Shown here: positions 32,626-42,547 of the stretch, piece by piece | Layout of the letters: each line of letters opens with the position of its first letter | Numbering within the stretch: the first letter of the stretch is position 1 | Assembly: GCF_024362345.1 (NCBI RefSeq) | Contig: NZ_CP101505.1 | Span: 2,811,501 to 2,875,500 of the forward strand | DNA from: Polaribacter dokdonensis | GTDB taxonomy: Bacteria > Bacteroidota > Bacteroidia > Flavobacteriales > Flavobacteriaceae | Direction: 5' to 3' | Length of the DNA: 64,000 nt | Position numbers and translations under genes: made by a program | Notes under the pieces: model-generated | What the model saw: the letters and a program-made list of their open reading frames with translations, nothing else | What the model was told of the DNA's origin: nothing | The model's database searches: none

Positions 32626-34401
32626 CTAGAAATCAAACTTATATGTAAGGCCTCCTAAAACTTGAAAACCTTGTACATTAAAGTTGGTAAACCTTTGATA
32701 ATTGTTATTTAAAACGTTGTTTAGTTTTACGAAAGCAGAGAATTTATCTGAGAAGTGATACCCACCATTTAAATTCACATCTACAAAAGAATCTAGCGTT
32801 TGCGAACCACTTATGTTAAAAGATGAGCCTGAATAAAGGACATCTTTACGTTCACCTACAAAAAATATGTTTGCATGTGTGTACCATTTGTTGGTTTTGT
32901 ATTTTGCATTGAAAGAGGCTTGTAGATTAGGTAGATTCCATGCTTCAGCTTCTGTTGTTGATTCAAAATTATCAAACTGAAAACTAGAAGAAAGCGTTAA
33001 TTGTTTATTTACATCGTATTCTAATTCAGTAGCCAAAGAAATCGTTCTTACATCATCATAAACTACAGAGAATGAGTTGCCATATTCGTAACCTTTAAAG
33101 AGAACTCCATTGTTACCATTATTTGCTCCATTAGATTTTGAGTAGTTTTTTATAAACAAGGCTTTGTCTTCTTCTTCTTTAACAGTTGCAGATAAATTAT
33201 AACTTATACTTTTATTAATAACTCCATTTAAACCTAAAAAGGCATTGTATTTTTCATTGGTTTGGGTAATGAATTGAGTTGGACTTATAAACGGATTCTG
33301 GTCAGATAATTCTTTGTAAGTATTAGTATTTAAATTTCCAAAAACACCTGCGTAAATGGTAAGATTATCTTTTATAATCGGTTTTTGAATTTGTATGTCT
33401 GGATACACTAAAAAGTGATTCACTTCATTTTCTGTGTCAAAAGCAGCAAAGAATTTAAAGCCTAGTTTTAATGCAAAGTCACCAAAGGTAGCTTTGTATT
33501 CAGGATTTATTTTGGCAGTGAATAGTGAATAATCTATGGTGTTTGAATTGGTAAATTCACTTGTAAAAGTACCTCCTAGATATTCTAAACCTGTTTTTAC
33601 TTGTAAATTTTTTAAACTAGGATTCAGAAAATCTATAGGTAAATCAAAATTAGTGTTGAAATTGAATAAATACTCAGAGCTGCTATAATCATCAGCAAAA
33701 TAAGCTAAAGAAAGCTGACTACTAGTGATATAAGCGTCTATAAAATCAAGGTCACCTACCAAATTGAAGTAATTATAGGTTTGACTTTCATCTATATTAT
33801 TAGTTGCTGTTTCAGTAAGTGCAGTTTCATCAATTCCATACCAATTGTAGGTATTTCTTTCTCCATTTAAAGTGATGGTCCAATCAAAATAGCGTTCTTC
33901 TTTCTTGTAGAATATAGATGCATTTAAATTACTAAAATCGCTATTTAGTTTTGTGTTCTGGATATTATCTAATGAGCCTGTATATTTGGCAGATAATCCA
34001 AATTCACTTTGAAAACGTGTGTAATTATGTAGGTACGTTTCTACATAAGGCGAATTAAAGTTTCCATAACCTAAAGCTAAAAAGTTGTTGTAAATGCGTT
34101 CTTTTACGCCAACATCTATACTTTTTGCAACACCACTTTTTGGAATAAAAGTAGAAGCAACTGGAGCTGAAAAAATAGTGTAAGAAAGTTTTTTCTTTTT
34201 ACTTTTTGATGAAAGCTCTATAGTTGGGTTTTGCTTTATTTTATTAGCGTCTGCAATTTTAGGATTGTATTTTGTAACTACTTCTACAACCTCTGTTTTT
34301 ACAGTATCTATTTTACTGTTTTTTTTAACTGGTTTTTTACTTTGAGCATAAGAACTAAATACTCCTAAAACCAATACAAATATGAATAAACACTTTTTCA
34401 T
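32626..34401 (-). CDS. TonB-dependent-receptor-like outer-membrane barrel
   Basis: The 591-residue product has a signal peptide (KCLFIFVLVLGVFSSYAQ), a Lys-rich linker, then a long run of amphipathic beta strands ending in a receptor-like C-terminus (KFSAFVKLNNVLNNNYQRF...LGGLTYKFDF). It lacks a recognisable plug, so it is a barrel related to TonB receptors rather than a standard one. It lies 2 bases after the 1010-residue TPR gene. The pair probably forms one envelope module, with the TPR protein as its periplasmic partner. Confidence 0.75.
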   Translation of the reverse strand: MKKCLFIFVLVLGVFSSYAQSKKPVKKNSKIDTVKTEVVEVVTKYNPKIADANKIKQNPTIELSSKSKKKKLSYTIFSAPVASTFIPKSGVAKSIDVGVKERIYNNFLALGYGNFNSPYVETYLHNYTRFQSEFGLSAKYTGSLDNIQNTKLNSDFSNLNASIFYKKEERYFDWTITLNGERNTYNWYGIDETALTETATNNIDESQTYNYFNLVGDLDFIDAYITSSQLSLAYFADDYSSSEYLFNFNTNFDLPIDFLNPSLKNLQVKTGLEYLGGTFTSEFTNSNTIDYSLFTAKINPEYKATFGDFALKLGFKFFAAFDTENEVNHFLVYPDIQIQKPIIKDNLTIYAGVFGNLNTNTYKELSDQNPFISPTQFITQTNEKYNAFLGLNGVINKSISYNLSATVKEEEDKALFIKNYSKSNGANNGNNGVLFKGYEYGNSFSVVYDDVRTISLATELEYDVNKQLTLSSSFQFDNFESTTEAEAWNLPNLQASFNAKYKTNKWYTHANIFFVGERKDVLYSGSSFNISGSQTLDSFVDVNLNGGYHFSDKFSAFVKLNNVLNNNYQRFTNFNVQGFQVLGGLTYKFDF

Positions 34402-34403
34402 TA

Positions 34404-37400
34404 TTATTTATTTTTAGGAGTTACTGAATTGTTTGTTTTAGCTTCACTTTCCTTAATGGTCTTCAATTCTTGCTTAGCTTCAGTTACAATATCTTCAAAT
34501 TGACCAAAATTTTTAATAATATTTTCTAGAATAAAAGTGGCTTGGTAAGCATCTTCTAAACTATAATAATTCTTAGCCATAATAATGTAGCTTTTTACAC
34601 CCCAATATTTGTAATTGCTATAATTAGCAATAAGTTCTTGAACAATTTTTGTTGAATTTTCATATTGTTTTTCAGCATTTAAGAAGTATGCTTTATAGTA
34701 TAATGTTTCTGCCTTTAATTCACCATCAGCAGTTTGTTCTATAGTGTTAAAATACTCTTTTGCAGTTTCAAAATCTTCTGTTTTAAACGCAGTTCTTGCA
34801 ATAATAGTTTTAGCATCTAAAATTACTTCATTATCTAATTTATCTTTAGATAAAACTTTTTTTGCATAATCTAAAGCTGCTTCGTTTTTGTTTGAGGTTG
34901 CATAACCTTTCATTAAATTACTTTGCGCAAATAAAATATTATCAGAACTATAGGCTTCTTGTTCTAAACGTAATAAATACGGTTCAGCATCATTAAAATT
35001 ATTTTCTTGTAAATAGATTTGAGAGAGTTTTGCTAAAGCATCTTCACTAAATTCGGTTTGTCCAGCATCTAAAACTGTTTTGTATTTATCTATAGATTGA
35101 TTGTATAATTCTTCTTTAAATAATATATCTGCTAAATAATAATTCGCTTTTAAACTATTTTTTCCAGTTGGAAAGTTTCTTAAGTATTTTTTTAAACTAA
35201 GAATACTACCATCATTTTTGCCTTCAAAATACTTGCGCTCTGCAATTGCAAAGGTTGAGTTTTCTAATTCAGAATCTGAGACTTCAACAAAATTTAATGT
35301 CTTAGTCCAAGCTACATATTCATTCAGTTTATCTTCATCTACATAAATATTTTTGGCATTTCTAACTGCTTCTAAAGCATCAGAAGAATTAGGATATTCT
35401 TTTGCTACCCTTTTAAAGTTTTTTAGTGCTAATGAGTTTTTATTTTGATTATAATACAACAGTCCTTCACGCACTAAAGCTCTAGGAATAAATATACTTT
35501 TAGGATGTTTTTCTAATAACCTCTTGTAAGCTTGATGCGCCTTTTCATTACTATTAAGCTTGGTGTAAGTGCTTGCCAATTGAAATAATGCATCATCTTT
35601 TAAAGAAGAAATTTGATAGTTGTTAATCACCTTTGTTAAGGCATCAACTTTAGATTCGTTGGCATCTTGAAAGCCATAACTCATTCCTATTTGATACATA
35701 GCATAATCTGCATCTAAACCAGAATTATCTATAATAATCTTATAAGCTATAATAGCTTTTCCATAATTTCTAATGGCAAAATAACTATCTCCTAAACGTA
35801 AATAAGTATCATCAATAATGGTTTTATCGATATTATTTTTAGCCGAAAATTGATTAAAAGTTAAAGCAGCTTTATCATAATCTTTTAACTTAAAATGACA
35901 ATAAGCAATATTGTATTCCAATAAAGGAAACTCAGCATTATTTGAACTTCTAAGATTGTTATTTAAGTTGATAAATTTAGAAAGTGCCTCTTCATAATTT
36001 TCTAAACGATATAAAGTTTCTGCTTCCCAATAACTAGCTTTTTTACTTATCTCATCAGTTTTAGATTTTTTTGCAGTTGTAAAATAACTTAATGCTTCCG
36101 CTGTTTTTTTCTCATTAAACAACTGAATTCCTCTGTATAGAGATACCTCTAAACTCAGGCTTATATTTTCGTTAGTTTTTTTCTTTTTTAAATAGTCTAA
36201 AGCACCTTGGTAATTATTTTGATGAATAAAAGATGATACAACCAATTCATTGATTTCTGTATACGATTTAGAGTTAGGATACGCTTTTAAATAATTCTGT
36301 AAAACATCAGAGACATTCTCAAATGGATTACCTTCTTCATAACTAAGCTTTGCATAATTTAAAGCTGCATCTTCTTTAATGCTTAAATTGTAGCTCATTT
36401 CACTTGCAGTTTTAAATGCATTAAGAGCTTCATTTTTCTTTTCTAAATTTAAGTAACATTCAGCCAAATGATAGTAAGCATTTTGTGCTACTGCATTCTG
36501 TTGAGCTATAATTTTATTAAAGTAACTAACAGCATTTATAAAATCGTTTTGTTTGTAGAAAGCATAACCTAATTGATAATAATCAGTATTATTCCATTTA
36601 CCACTTTTACCTTTATAAGCCTTTAAATAAGGTATAGCATCTTCGTATTTATTTAGGTTAAAATAACTCTCACCAATAATTTTTGAAATCTCTGAAGCCT
36701 CTTTTCTTTTAGCTGTTTTTAAAAGTTCTTTACCCACTTTTATACATCTTTCAAAACTACCAGACTTAAAACTAATATCTAATAGATAGTAAGAAATCTC
36801 TGCTTTGTAAGAATCATTATCTGCAATTTCTTTTAAGGTAGATTCTGCAATACCATAATCTTCTAGTTTGTAAGAAATATATCCATAGTAATATCTAGAA
36901 TCATTACCATATTTGGCATCATTAATTAGAGGTAAAAACTTGTCTTTGGCTAAATCTAAACGCTTAGCAACTAGCAAACCATACCCCATTTTAAAGTTGA
37001 TTTCTTTTTGGTTTTCTTTAGATAACCCTTCTAAATTTACTTTTTGATACCATTTTAATGCATGAGCTGCTTTTTTGTTGGCAAAATAGTAGTTACCTAC
37101 ATTAAAGAAAGCTTTGTTTTTTTTATTACTTGCAGGATATTTTTCTACAAAAGCCAATACTTTTTTATCTGCATCTGTTTGATTTAGTTTAATGCCACAC
37201 ATTGCATTATAGTAACTGGCATCAGCCATTAAATTACTTTTCGGTGATGCACTATTTTCTACAATTGCAAATGTCTTTTGAGCTGCAGCATAAGCCTTAT
37301 TGTTATATAACTTTAGTGCATTATTAAAATTAGCTTCTGCATTAACGTTAACAATTGATTGCTGTGCAAACACTACAGAAGAAATTGTAAAAAAGAATAG

Positions 37401-37436
37401 GAATAAAACCTGTTTTGTTACAAAACGATTTTTCAT
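34404..37436 (-). CDS. Large secreted TPR-repeat protein
   Basis: The 1010-residue protein has a signal peptide (QVLFLFFFTISSVVFAQQ) and is made almost entirely of tetratricopeptide repeats from about residue 25 to the end (for example YGKAIIAYKIII, KAHQAYKRLLEKHPKS, YENSTKIVQEL). The many SYFxLNKYEDAIPYL-type units resemble Bacteroidota periplasmic TPR scaffolds of the YbgF/BamD kind. It is co-oriented with the downstream barrel gene, which suggests a joint envelope function. No enzyme motif is visible. Confidence 0.85.
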   Translation of the reverse strand: MKNRFVTKQVLFLFFFTISSVVFAQQSIVNVNAEANFNNALKLYNNKAYAAAQKTFAIVENSASPKSNLMADASYYNAMCGIKLNQTDADKKVLAFVEKYPASNKKNKAFFNVGNYYFANKKAAHALKWYQKVNLEGLSKENQKEINFKMGYGLLVAKRLDLAKDKFLPLINDAKYGNDSRYYYGYISYKLEDYGIAESTLKEIADNDSYKAEISYYLLDISFKSGSFERCIKVGKELLKTAKRKEASEISKIIGESYFNLNKYEDAIPYLKAYKGKSGKWNNTDYYQLGYAFYKQNDFINAVSYFNKIIAQQNAVAQNAYYHLAECYLNLEKKNEALNAFKTASEMSYNLSIKEDAALNYAKLSYEEGNPFENVSDVLQNYLKAYPNSKSYTEINELVVSSFIHQNNYQGALDYLKKKKTNENISLSLEVSLYRGIQLFNEKKTAEALSYFTTAKKSKTDEISKKASYWEAETLYRLENYEEALSKFINLNNNLRSSNNAEFPLLEYNIAYCHFKLKDYDKAALTFNQFSAKNNIDKTIIDDTYLRLGDSYFAIRNYGKAIIAYKIIIDNSGLDADYAMYQIGMSYGFQDANESKVDALTKVINNYQISSLKDDALFQLASTYTKLNSNEKAHQAYKRLLEKHPKSIFIPRALVREGLLYYNQNKNSLALKNFKRVAKEYPNSSDALEAVRNAKNIYVDEDKLNEYVAWTKTLNFVEVSDSELENSTFAIAERKYFEGKNDGSILSLKKYLRNFPTGKNSLKANYYLADILFKEELYNQSIDKYKTVLDAGQTEFSEDALAKLSQIYLQENNFNDAEPYLLRLEQEAYSSDNILFAQSNLMKGYATSNKNEAALDYAKKVLSKDKLDNEVILDAKTIIARTAFKTEDFETAKEYFNTIEQTADGELKAETLYYKAYFLNAEKQYENSTKIVQELIANYSNYKYWGVKSYIIMAKNYYSLEDAYQATFILENIIKNFGQFEDIVTEAKQELKTIKESEAKTNNSVTPKNK

Positions 37437-37571
37437 ACAAATGTTTTAGTTCTAATTTTACTAACGAAGTTTTCTATAAATTGTTGGACTATTCATGAAA
37501 AAAATCGTCAAAAAAATAAATCAAAAGTAAGAATACTTGTAAAATCTTGTGCTAAAATCAATAGAAACTTA

Positions 37572-37579
37572 TAAGTTTG
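37572..37579 (+). promoter_or_regulatory. -7 promoter element of ftsE
   Basis: TAAGTTTG matches TAnnTTTG, ending 16 bases before the ftsE ATG. The divergent region upstream (37437-37571) otherwise shows no feature I can name. Confidence 0.6.
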
Positions 37580-37595
37580 TATAAACTACTATTTT

Positions 37596-38282
37596 ATGGA
37601 AAAACCAGTTTTACATTTAGAAAATGCCGATATTTATCAAAGAGATAATTTAGTACTGTCTAAAGTAAATTTAACCATCAATAAAGGTGATTTTTATTAT
37701 TTAATTGGTAAAACAGGGAGTGGTAAGAGTAGTTTAATGAAAACGCTTTATGGCGATTTAAAATTGCAAAGAGGCACAGGAACTATTGTAGATTTTGATT
37801 TAAAGAAATTAAAAGAAAAAGAAATTCCGTTTTTAAGAAGAAAAATTGGTATTGTCTTTCAAGATTTTAAACTTTTAAGTGATAGAACCGTTTTTGAAAA
37901 CTTAGAGTTTGTTTTAAAAGCTACTGGCTGGAAAAATAAAGAGGAAATGAAAGCTAAAATCAACCAAGTTTTAGAAAAGGTGGGTATGCAATCTCAGTAC
38001 TACAAAAAAACCTTCGAACTTTCTGGAGGAGAACAACAAAGAGTGGCTATTGCAAGAGCTCTTTTAAATGATCCAGAATTAATTTTAGCAGATGAACCTA
38101 CAGGTAATTTAGATCCAAAAACTTCGTTAGAGGTAATGGATTTATTGAATAAGATTCATAAAAGTGGAAAAACCATTTTAATGGCCACTCATGATTATCA
38201 GCTAATCGTAAAGTTTAAACATAATACATTAAAGGTAGAGGCAGGAGAACTTTTTGAAGTTGCCCAACAAACTACAGTTTAG
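37596..38282 (+). CDS. ftsE: Cell-division ABC ATPase FtsE
   Basis: The 228-residue ATPase has Walker [10 protein letters not shown], the Q-loop region [10 protein letters not shown], the signature [17 protein letters not shown], Walker [13 protein letters not shown] and the switch His in MATHDYQ. With FtsX it activates septal peptidoglycan hydrolases. No ftsX gene lies adjacent; glycosyltransferase genes follow instead, so ftsX is elsewhere. The [22 protein letters not shown] insert is typical of the FtsE/LolD group in Bacteroidota. Confidence 0.9.
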   Translation: MEKPVLHLENADIYQRDNLVLSKVNLTINKGDFYYLIGKTGSGKSSLMKTLYGDLKLQRGTGTIVDFDLKKLKEKEIPFLRRKIGIVFQDFKLLSDRTVFENLEFVLKATGWKNKEEMKAKINQVLEKVGMQSQYYKKTFELSGGEQQRVAIARALLNDPELILADEPTGNLDPKTSLEVMDLLNKIHKSGKTILMATHDYQLIVKFKHNTLKVEAGELFEVAQQTTV

Positions 38283-38295
38283 TAAAAATAAATTT

Positions 38296-39390
38296 TTGAG
38301 TAAAAAGAAAATTTTTGTTGCAGTTACTAACGATATTTCTACAGATTATCGAGTGCACAAAATTTGCAATTATTTAATCTCTAAAAATTATGATGTTACT
38401 GTTTACGGTAGAGTTTTGCCAAATACTATTCAAGTTGATAGAGCTTATAAAATTGTAAGAAAGAAACACTTTTTTAATCATAATTTTCTTTTTTATGCCG
38501 AATTTAATATAAGATTGTTCTTCACTTTACTTTTTACAAAAACCAATATTATTCTTGCTAATGATTTAGATACTTTACCTGCTTGTTTTTGTGCATGTCG
38601 TTTAAAAAATGTAGAATTAGTTTATGACAGTCATGAACTTTTTTCTGAAGGTCCAGAACTGCAAGGAAGAACTTTTGTGCAAAGTTTTTGGAGAAAATTG
38701 GAAGACTATTTCCTGCCAAGAATTAAGAAATCTTATACTGTAAGCGAATCTATTGTAGATTTTTATAATGATAAGTATCGAAATCAAATGGGTTTAATTA
38801 GAAACATTCCCTTAAAAAATGATATTGCAGATGTTATAGAAGTTTCATTTCCCTCACAAAATAAAACCATTTTATATCAGGGAGTATTAAATCCAGGAAG
38901 AGGTTTAAAACCTATGATTAAGGCCTTACATTATGTAGAGGATTTAGATTTAATTATTATTGGTTATGGTAAAGTAGAAGAGGAGCTTAAACAGTTTGTA
39001 AACGAAGAAAATATGCAAAGTAGAGTGCATTTTTTAGGCAGAGTAGCAAGAGAAAAATTATTCAATTATACCCAGAAAGCAACCTTGGGTATGGTTTTAG
39101 AAGAACCTTTGGGTTTAAGTTTTACATATGCTCTACCTAACAAATTATTCGATTATATTCATGCAGAAATACCTATAATTGCAGGTAAGCTTCCTGAAGT
39201 AGAAAGAATAATAAACGAATATAATGTAGGTGTTTTAGTTGATGATTATCAACCAGAAACCATAGCAAAAACTATAAAAGAACTATTGAACAACAAACAA
39301 ATGTTAGCCCAAATAAAAACAAATCAACAGAAAGCAAAAGAAATTCTTTGCTGGGAAAAAGAGCAGCAAAAGTTAGATCAATATTTTTAA
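38296..39390 (+). CDS. Glycosyltransferase family 4-like protein, TTG start
   Basis: The frame contains no ATG near its beginning. Candidate starts are TTG codons at 38254, 38260 and 38296; the last gives SKKKIFVAVTNDISTDYRVHK, the usual beginning of this family, and lies 13 bases past the ftsE stop. The 364-residue product has a GT-B fold: N-terminal acceptor domain (VYDSHELFSEGPEL), C-terminal nucleotide-sugar domain (LYQGVLNPGRGLKPMI, LIIIGYGKVEEEL, FLGRVAREKL). It probably builds a cell-surface glycan with the two following genes. Confidence 0.82.
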   Translation: MSKKKIFVAVTNDISTDYRVHKICNYLISKNYDVTVYGRVLPNTIQVDRAYKIVRKKHFFNHNFLFYAEFNIRLFFTLLFTKTNIILANDLDTLPACFCACRLKNVELVYDSHELFSEGPELQGRTFVQSFWRKLEDYFLPRIKKSYTVSESIVDFYNDKYRNQMGLIRNIPLKNDIADVIEVSFPSQNKTILYQGVLNPGRGLKPMIKALHYVEDLDLIIIGYGKVEEELKQFVNEENMQSRVHFLGRVAREKLFNYTQKATLGMVLEEPLGLSFTYALPNKLFDYIHAEIPIIAGKLPEVERIINEYNVGVLVDDYQPETIAKTIKELLNNKQMLAQIKTNQQKAKEILCWEKEQQKLDQYF

Positions 39391-39398
39391 ACCTTTAC

Positions 39399-40148
39399 AT
39401 GATCACTCCAAAAATTTCCATAATAATTCCTGTTTTTAATAATCTTTCTGGATTAATAAAAACTGTAGAAAGTATTCAAAACCAAATCTTTAAAAACTTT
39501 GAAGTTTGGATTATGGATGGTGGTTCATCATTAGAAACTCAGAATTATTTAAGTAATTTAGAAAAACCATTCTACTATCAATCTAGAGTAGATAATGGTA
39601 TTTATGATGCTATGAATAAAGGAGTAGCTTTAGCCAAAGGTGAGTGGTTGTATTTTTTAGGCTCAGGAGATATTTTTTTTGATGACACTGTTTTATCTTC
39701 AATTTTTGATATTAAAGAACCTATTTCTGAACATATAATTGCTGGTAAAGTGGTTTATGAAGGAGCAACAAGTGCGTTTGTTTATAATGCCAAGAAAAAG
39801 GTAAAAGAAGCAGATTGGTCTAGATTTATGTGGATCAGAAATGGCTTGCATCATCAAAGTTCGTTCTATAAAAAAGAACTGTTTGACTCTTTAATTTATC
39901 AATTAAAATATCCTGTATTGGCTGATTATTGGTTAAATTTATATTTATATAAAATGGGTTTTACATGTAAAATTATAAATAGCGTTGTTGCTAAGTGTAA
40001 TTCAGATGGAGTTTCAAAATCAGGAGATTGGTCAATTTATCAGGAAGAAATACAATTAAAAACAGATTTAAGTTCTCTTGCTTTTAAACCCTTTTATTAT
40101 ACAATCGCAAAAATTAAATACCTTTTCCGTAAAAGATTAAATGAGTAA
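39399..40148 (+). CDS. Glycosyltransferase family 2
   Basis: The 249-residue GT-A enzyme starts at the ATG at 39399 (MITPKISIIIPVFNN); an upstream in-frame ATG (39348) lies inside the preceding gene and adds non-family residues. Motifs: FEVWIMDGGSS, DNGIYDAMNKGVALAKGEWLYFLGSGD with the DxD-like acidic site, and HHQSSFYKKELF. Such enzymes add a sugar to a lipid-linked or protein glycan. It overlaps the next gene by 8 bases, so the three genes form a tight unit behind ftsE. Confidence 0.9.
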   Translation: MITPKISIIIPVFNNLSGLIKTVESIQNQIFKNFEVWIMDGGSSLETQNYLSNLEKPFYYQSRVDNGIYDAMNKGVALAKGEWLYFLGSGDIFFDDTVLSSIFDIKEPISEHIIAGKVVYEGATSAFVYNAKKKVKEADWSRFMWIRNGLHHQSSFYKKELFDSLIYQLKYPVLADYWLNLYLYKMGFTCKIINSVVAKCNSDGVSKSGDWSIYQEEIQLKTDLSSLAFKPFYYTIAKIKYLFRKRLNE

Positions 40149-40956
40149 TAGAACAGAAATAGCCACTCTAATTGTAGAAAGATTAGAAACCGAAAAAACT
40201 CGGTTAATAGCTGATTATGCAAAAACAAAAAATACAATTGGTTTTTTTTATATTGATGATCTTTTACCAAAGGATTTAGCTCAAAAGATTTACAAAAATT
40301 TCCCTGATTTATCACTAACCAAAGAGCGTAAAAGCATTAGAGAGCACAAATATGTAGCTTTTCAAATGAATAAATATGCATCTATTTTAGAAGAAGTTAT
40401 ATACGCATTTCAAGATAGTAGAGTAGTTGCTAAAATTTCAGAGATCTGTACTATTGATAATATTCTACCTGATGAAAAATTGTATGCAGGTGGTTTATCT
40501 TTAATGGCTAAAGGCAATCATTTAAGTCCGCATTTAGATAACTCTCATGATAAAGACAGGCAACTTTGGCGTGTTTTAAATTTACTGTATTACGTAACTC
40601 CAAATTGGGAATTACAAAATGGAGGGAATTTAGAATTATGGCCTAAAGGATTAAAAAGTAAACCTATTACTATAGAAAGTAAATTTAACAGATTGGTAAT
40701 TATGGCAACCCATCAAAAATCTTGGCATTCTGTAAACAAGGTTTTGCTAGATGAGGTAAGGTGTTGTGTTTCTAATTATTATTTTTCTAAAAAACCGTTG
40801 TTAAAAGACGATGATTTTCATGTCACTACATTTAGGGGCAGGCCATCACAAAAAATAAAAGATGTAGTATTAAAATTGGATAATGGTTTAAGAAGTTCTG
40901 TTCGAAAATTTTTTAAAAAAGGGATTAGAGAAAACCCACATCAGTATAAGAAGTAA
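40141..40956 (+). CDS. 2-oxoglutarate/Fe(II)-dependent oxygenase
   Basis: The 271-residue product has the double-stranded beta-helix iron site of prolyl-4-hydroxylase-like enzymes: HLDNSHDKDRQ (His-x-Asp), LNLLYYVTPNW, GGNLELWP, and the distal His in KSWHSVNKV. The DDLLPKDLAQKIYKNF start is typical. The partner glycosyltransferases suggest it hydroxylates a glycan or a glycoprotein, but that is an inference from position. It ends one base from the convergent phosphoesterase. Confidence 0.85.
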   Translation: MSNRTEIATLIVERLETEKTRLIADYAKTKNTIGFFYIDDLLPKDLAQKIYKNFPDLSLTKERKSIREHKYVAFQMNKYASILEEVIYAFQDSRVVAKISEICTIDNILPDEKLYAGGLSLMAKGNHLSPHLDNSHDKDRQLWRVLNLLYYVTPNWELQNGGNLELWPKGLKSKPITIESKFNRLVIMATHQKSWHSVNKVLLDEVRCCVSNYYFSKKPLLKDDDFHVTTFRGRPSQKIKDVVLKLDNGLRSSVRKFFKKGIRENPHQYKK

Positions 40957-41589
40957 TTATAGTTCAAAAACTATAGGTTTGTTTTTACGTACATAATATT
41001 CGTCTACTAAACTTGCATTTACAAAATGTGTTTTATTAAAAGATTTTTCTCCATAAGCTTCGTGTATATGTCCAAAAACATGCAATTTTGGTTTAACTTC
41101 TTTTACTTTTTCTCGTAAAATTTTACAACCAACATCATCACCATCTTTAGTTTCATCTAAGATTCTAAATGGAGGGCAATGTGTAATTAGCACATCTGTA
41201 TGAGTAGGAATTTTTGCAAAGCTCTCTCTTCTTTCTGTTGTGGTTTTATTAAATGCCCACTGATAAAAGGCAGGCTGATCTGGGCTACCCCAAAACTGAA
41301 AACCCTCTATTTTAACTCCAGAATTTTCTAAATAAATTACATTATCAGGTATAAGTTTTGCAATTTCTTCTTGCTTCTTTTTCTCGAAAAGAAAGTCATG
41401 ATTTCCAGCGATAAATATTTTATGCTTGTGAGGTAAATTCGAAAACCAATTTAAAAATGAGGTTGTTTCAATACTATTTCCTTTGTTGGTAACATCACCT
41501 GCATGAATTATAACATCACCCAAAGGTAGCTCTGCATCTTTAATGAATTGATGCTTGTTATGGGTGTCAGAAATTAAAACAATTTTCAT
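40957..41589 (-). CDS. Calcineurin-like metallophosphoesterase
   Basis: The 210-residue enzyme starts at the ATG at 41589 (KIVLISDTHNKH). An extended frame reaching 41676 runs through the end of the tmRNA gene and is rejected. The dimetal site is complete: SDTHNKH, IIHAGDVTNKG, AGNHDFLFE, LITHCPPF and FGHIHEAYG. Members cleave phosphodiesters or phosphomonoesters; the substrate is unknown. It lies directly behind ssrA. Confidence 0.92.
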   Translation of the reverse strand: MKIVLISDTHNKHQFIKDAELPLGDVIIHAGDVTNKGNSIETTSFLNWFSNLPHKHKIFIAGNHDFLFEKKKQEEIAKLIPDNVIYLENSGVKIEGFQFWGSPDQPAFYQWAFNKTTTERRESFAKIPTHTDVLITHCPPFRILDETKDGDDVGCKILREKVKEVKPKLHVFGHIHEAYGEKSFNKTHFVNASLVDEYYVRKNKPIVFEL

Positions 41590-41597
41590 ATTTGTAT

Positions 41598-41636
41598 ATA
41601 AAAAAACCTCAATTAATACTATTAGTTGAGGTTTTA
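41598..41636 (-). terminator. Terminator of ssrA
   Basis: A long stem of CCTCAA with TTGAGG, continued by five further pairs around loop ACT, is followed on the minus strand by a T run (41600-41606). It lies just past the 3' end of tmRNA. Confidence 0.88.
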
Positions 41637-41641
41637 GATTG

Positions 41642-42032
41642 TGGAGACGCCGAGAATCGAACTCGGGTCCAAACAAGCAGCCAAAAAGCTTTCTACATAT
41701 TTAGTTCTTTCTTAGTTTTCGTTCAAAAGCTGATTAAGAACAATCCACTTTTAACTTAGCTTTTTTAGTTTCAAAAACCTGCCAAAGCTACAAGTTTTCT
41801 ATGTTTATTTTTACGATGCCCATAAGTGAAACGCCATAAACCAAGGCTTTTCGTGGACATAAAGCTTGCTCACCTTGTGAGCCGAGGCTTAATCCTACTA
41901 TAATTCAGATTAGGCAGCTAAAGCGTAGTTATCTTCGCCGTTTAAAAAGTTGAAATAAGTTTTACAAGAATCATTTCACTCCTTGATATGCTTACAAATT
42001 CACTGTCCTTGCTGTCAAAACCAGTCGTCCCC
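41642..42032 (-). ncRNA. ssrA: Transfer-messenger RNA (tmRNA)
   Basis: The 391-base RNA begins GGGGACGACTGG (42032) and ends in the tRNA-like TTCGATTCTCGGCGTCTCC (41643-41661). The ends form the acceptor stem GGGGACG/CGTCTCC with one G-U pair. The CCA end is not encoded. The tag frame (41913-41939) reads GEDNYALAA, then TAA, a Bacteroidota-like degradation tag. With SmpB it rescues stalled ribosomes. This matters here because the window may encode stalling peptides. Confidence 0.97.
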
Positions 42033-42161
42033 AAAATAATTTGGGCGTTACTTTATTTTAAAAGCATTTAAAATTAAAGTCAGGCTTTCACTACTCGTTT
42101 TTTATTCCATTACATTTCATAAAAGAACTCAAACAAATCGTTTAATCCTTAACGCAGTCTG

Positions 42162-42169
42162 CAAAAATA
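42162..42169 (-). promoter_or_regulatory. Possible ssrA -7 promoter element
   Basis: The minus strand reads TATTTTTG, a full TAnnTTTG match about 130 bases before the mature tmRNA. A CCCAAA/TTTGGG hairpin immediately before the 5' end (42028-42044) could be a processing site for a longer precursor. Confidence 0.4.
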
Positions 42170-42260
42170 CAAAAACATTCACATTAGTTTTGCAATTTTT
42201 ATCATTATGTTAAGACAGTATTTTTTTATCATTTCTTAACTTTGAGAAAATAAATAAATT

Positions 42261-42470
42261 ATGATTAAGAAAGGAACAAGAGTAAAATGGAATTGGGGTA
42301 ATGGAACAGCCGAAGGTAAAGTGGAAGAGACTTATACAGAGAAAGTTACTAAAACCATAAAAGGAAACGAAGTTACCAGAGATGGTGAAGAAGGTAATAA
42401 AGCCCTTTACATAAAACAAGAAGATGGTAGTGCTGTCTTAAAATCAGAAAGCGAAGTAGAGAGAGCATAA
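42261..42470 (+). CDS. DUF2945 / HVA-TUDOR domain small protein
   Basis: The 69-residue protein KGTRVKWNWGNGTAEGKV...YTEKVTKTIKGNEVTRDG...ALYIKQEDGSAVLKSESEV is a compact SH3/Tudor-like domain of the DUF2945 family (hypervirulence-associated TUDOR). The function is unknown. A TAACTTTG promoter element at 42237-42244 and a terminator behind it make it a single-gene unit. Confidence 0.85.
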   Translation: MIKKGTRVKWNWGNGTAEGKVEETYTEKVTKTIKGNEVTRDGEEGNKALYIKQEDGSAVLKSESEVERA

Positions 42471-42493
42471 TCTCTCTAAGAAATTTTTTAAAC

Positions 42494-42535
42494 GCTTTTT
42501 TCAGTCTATCTTTATACACTGAAAAAAGCATTTTT
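42494..42535 (+). terminator. Terminator after the DUF2945 gene
   Basis: GCTTTTTTCAGT (42494-42505) pairs with ACTGAAAAAAGC (42518-42529), followed by a T run. Confidence 0.85.
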
Positions 42536-42547
42536 ATTTTATATCAT

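Noticed and set aside
41590..41676. Extended N-terminus of the phosphoesterase
   Set aside because: It translates the tmRNA 3' end; the conserved protein starts at 41589.
41642..41700. A tRNA gene at the tRNA-like end
   Set aside because: The region has no anticodon arm of a tRNA; it is the 3' part of tmRNA with matching 5' acceptor at 42032.
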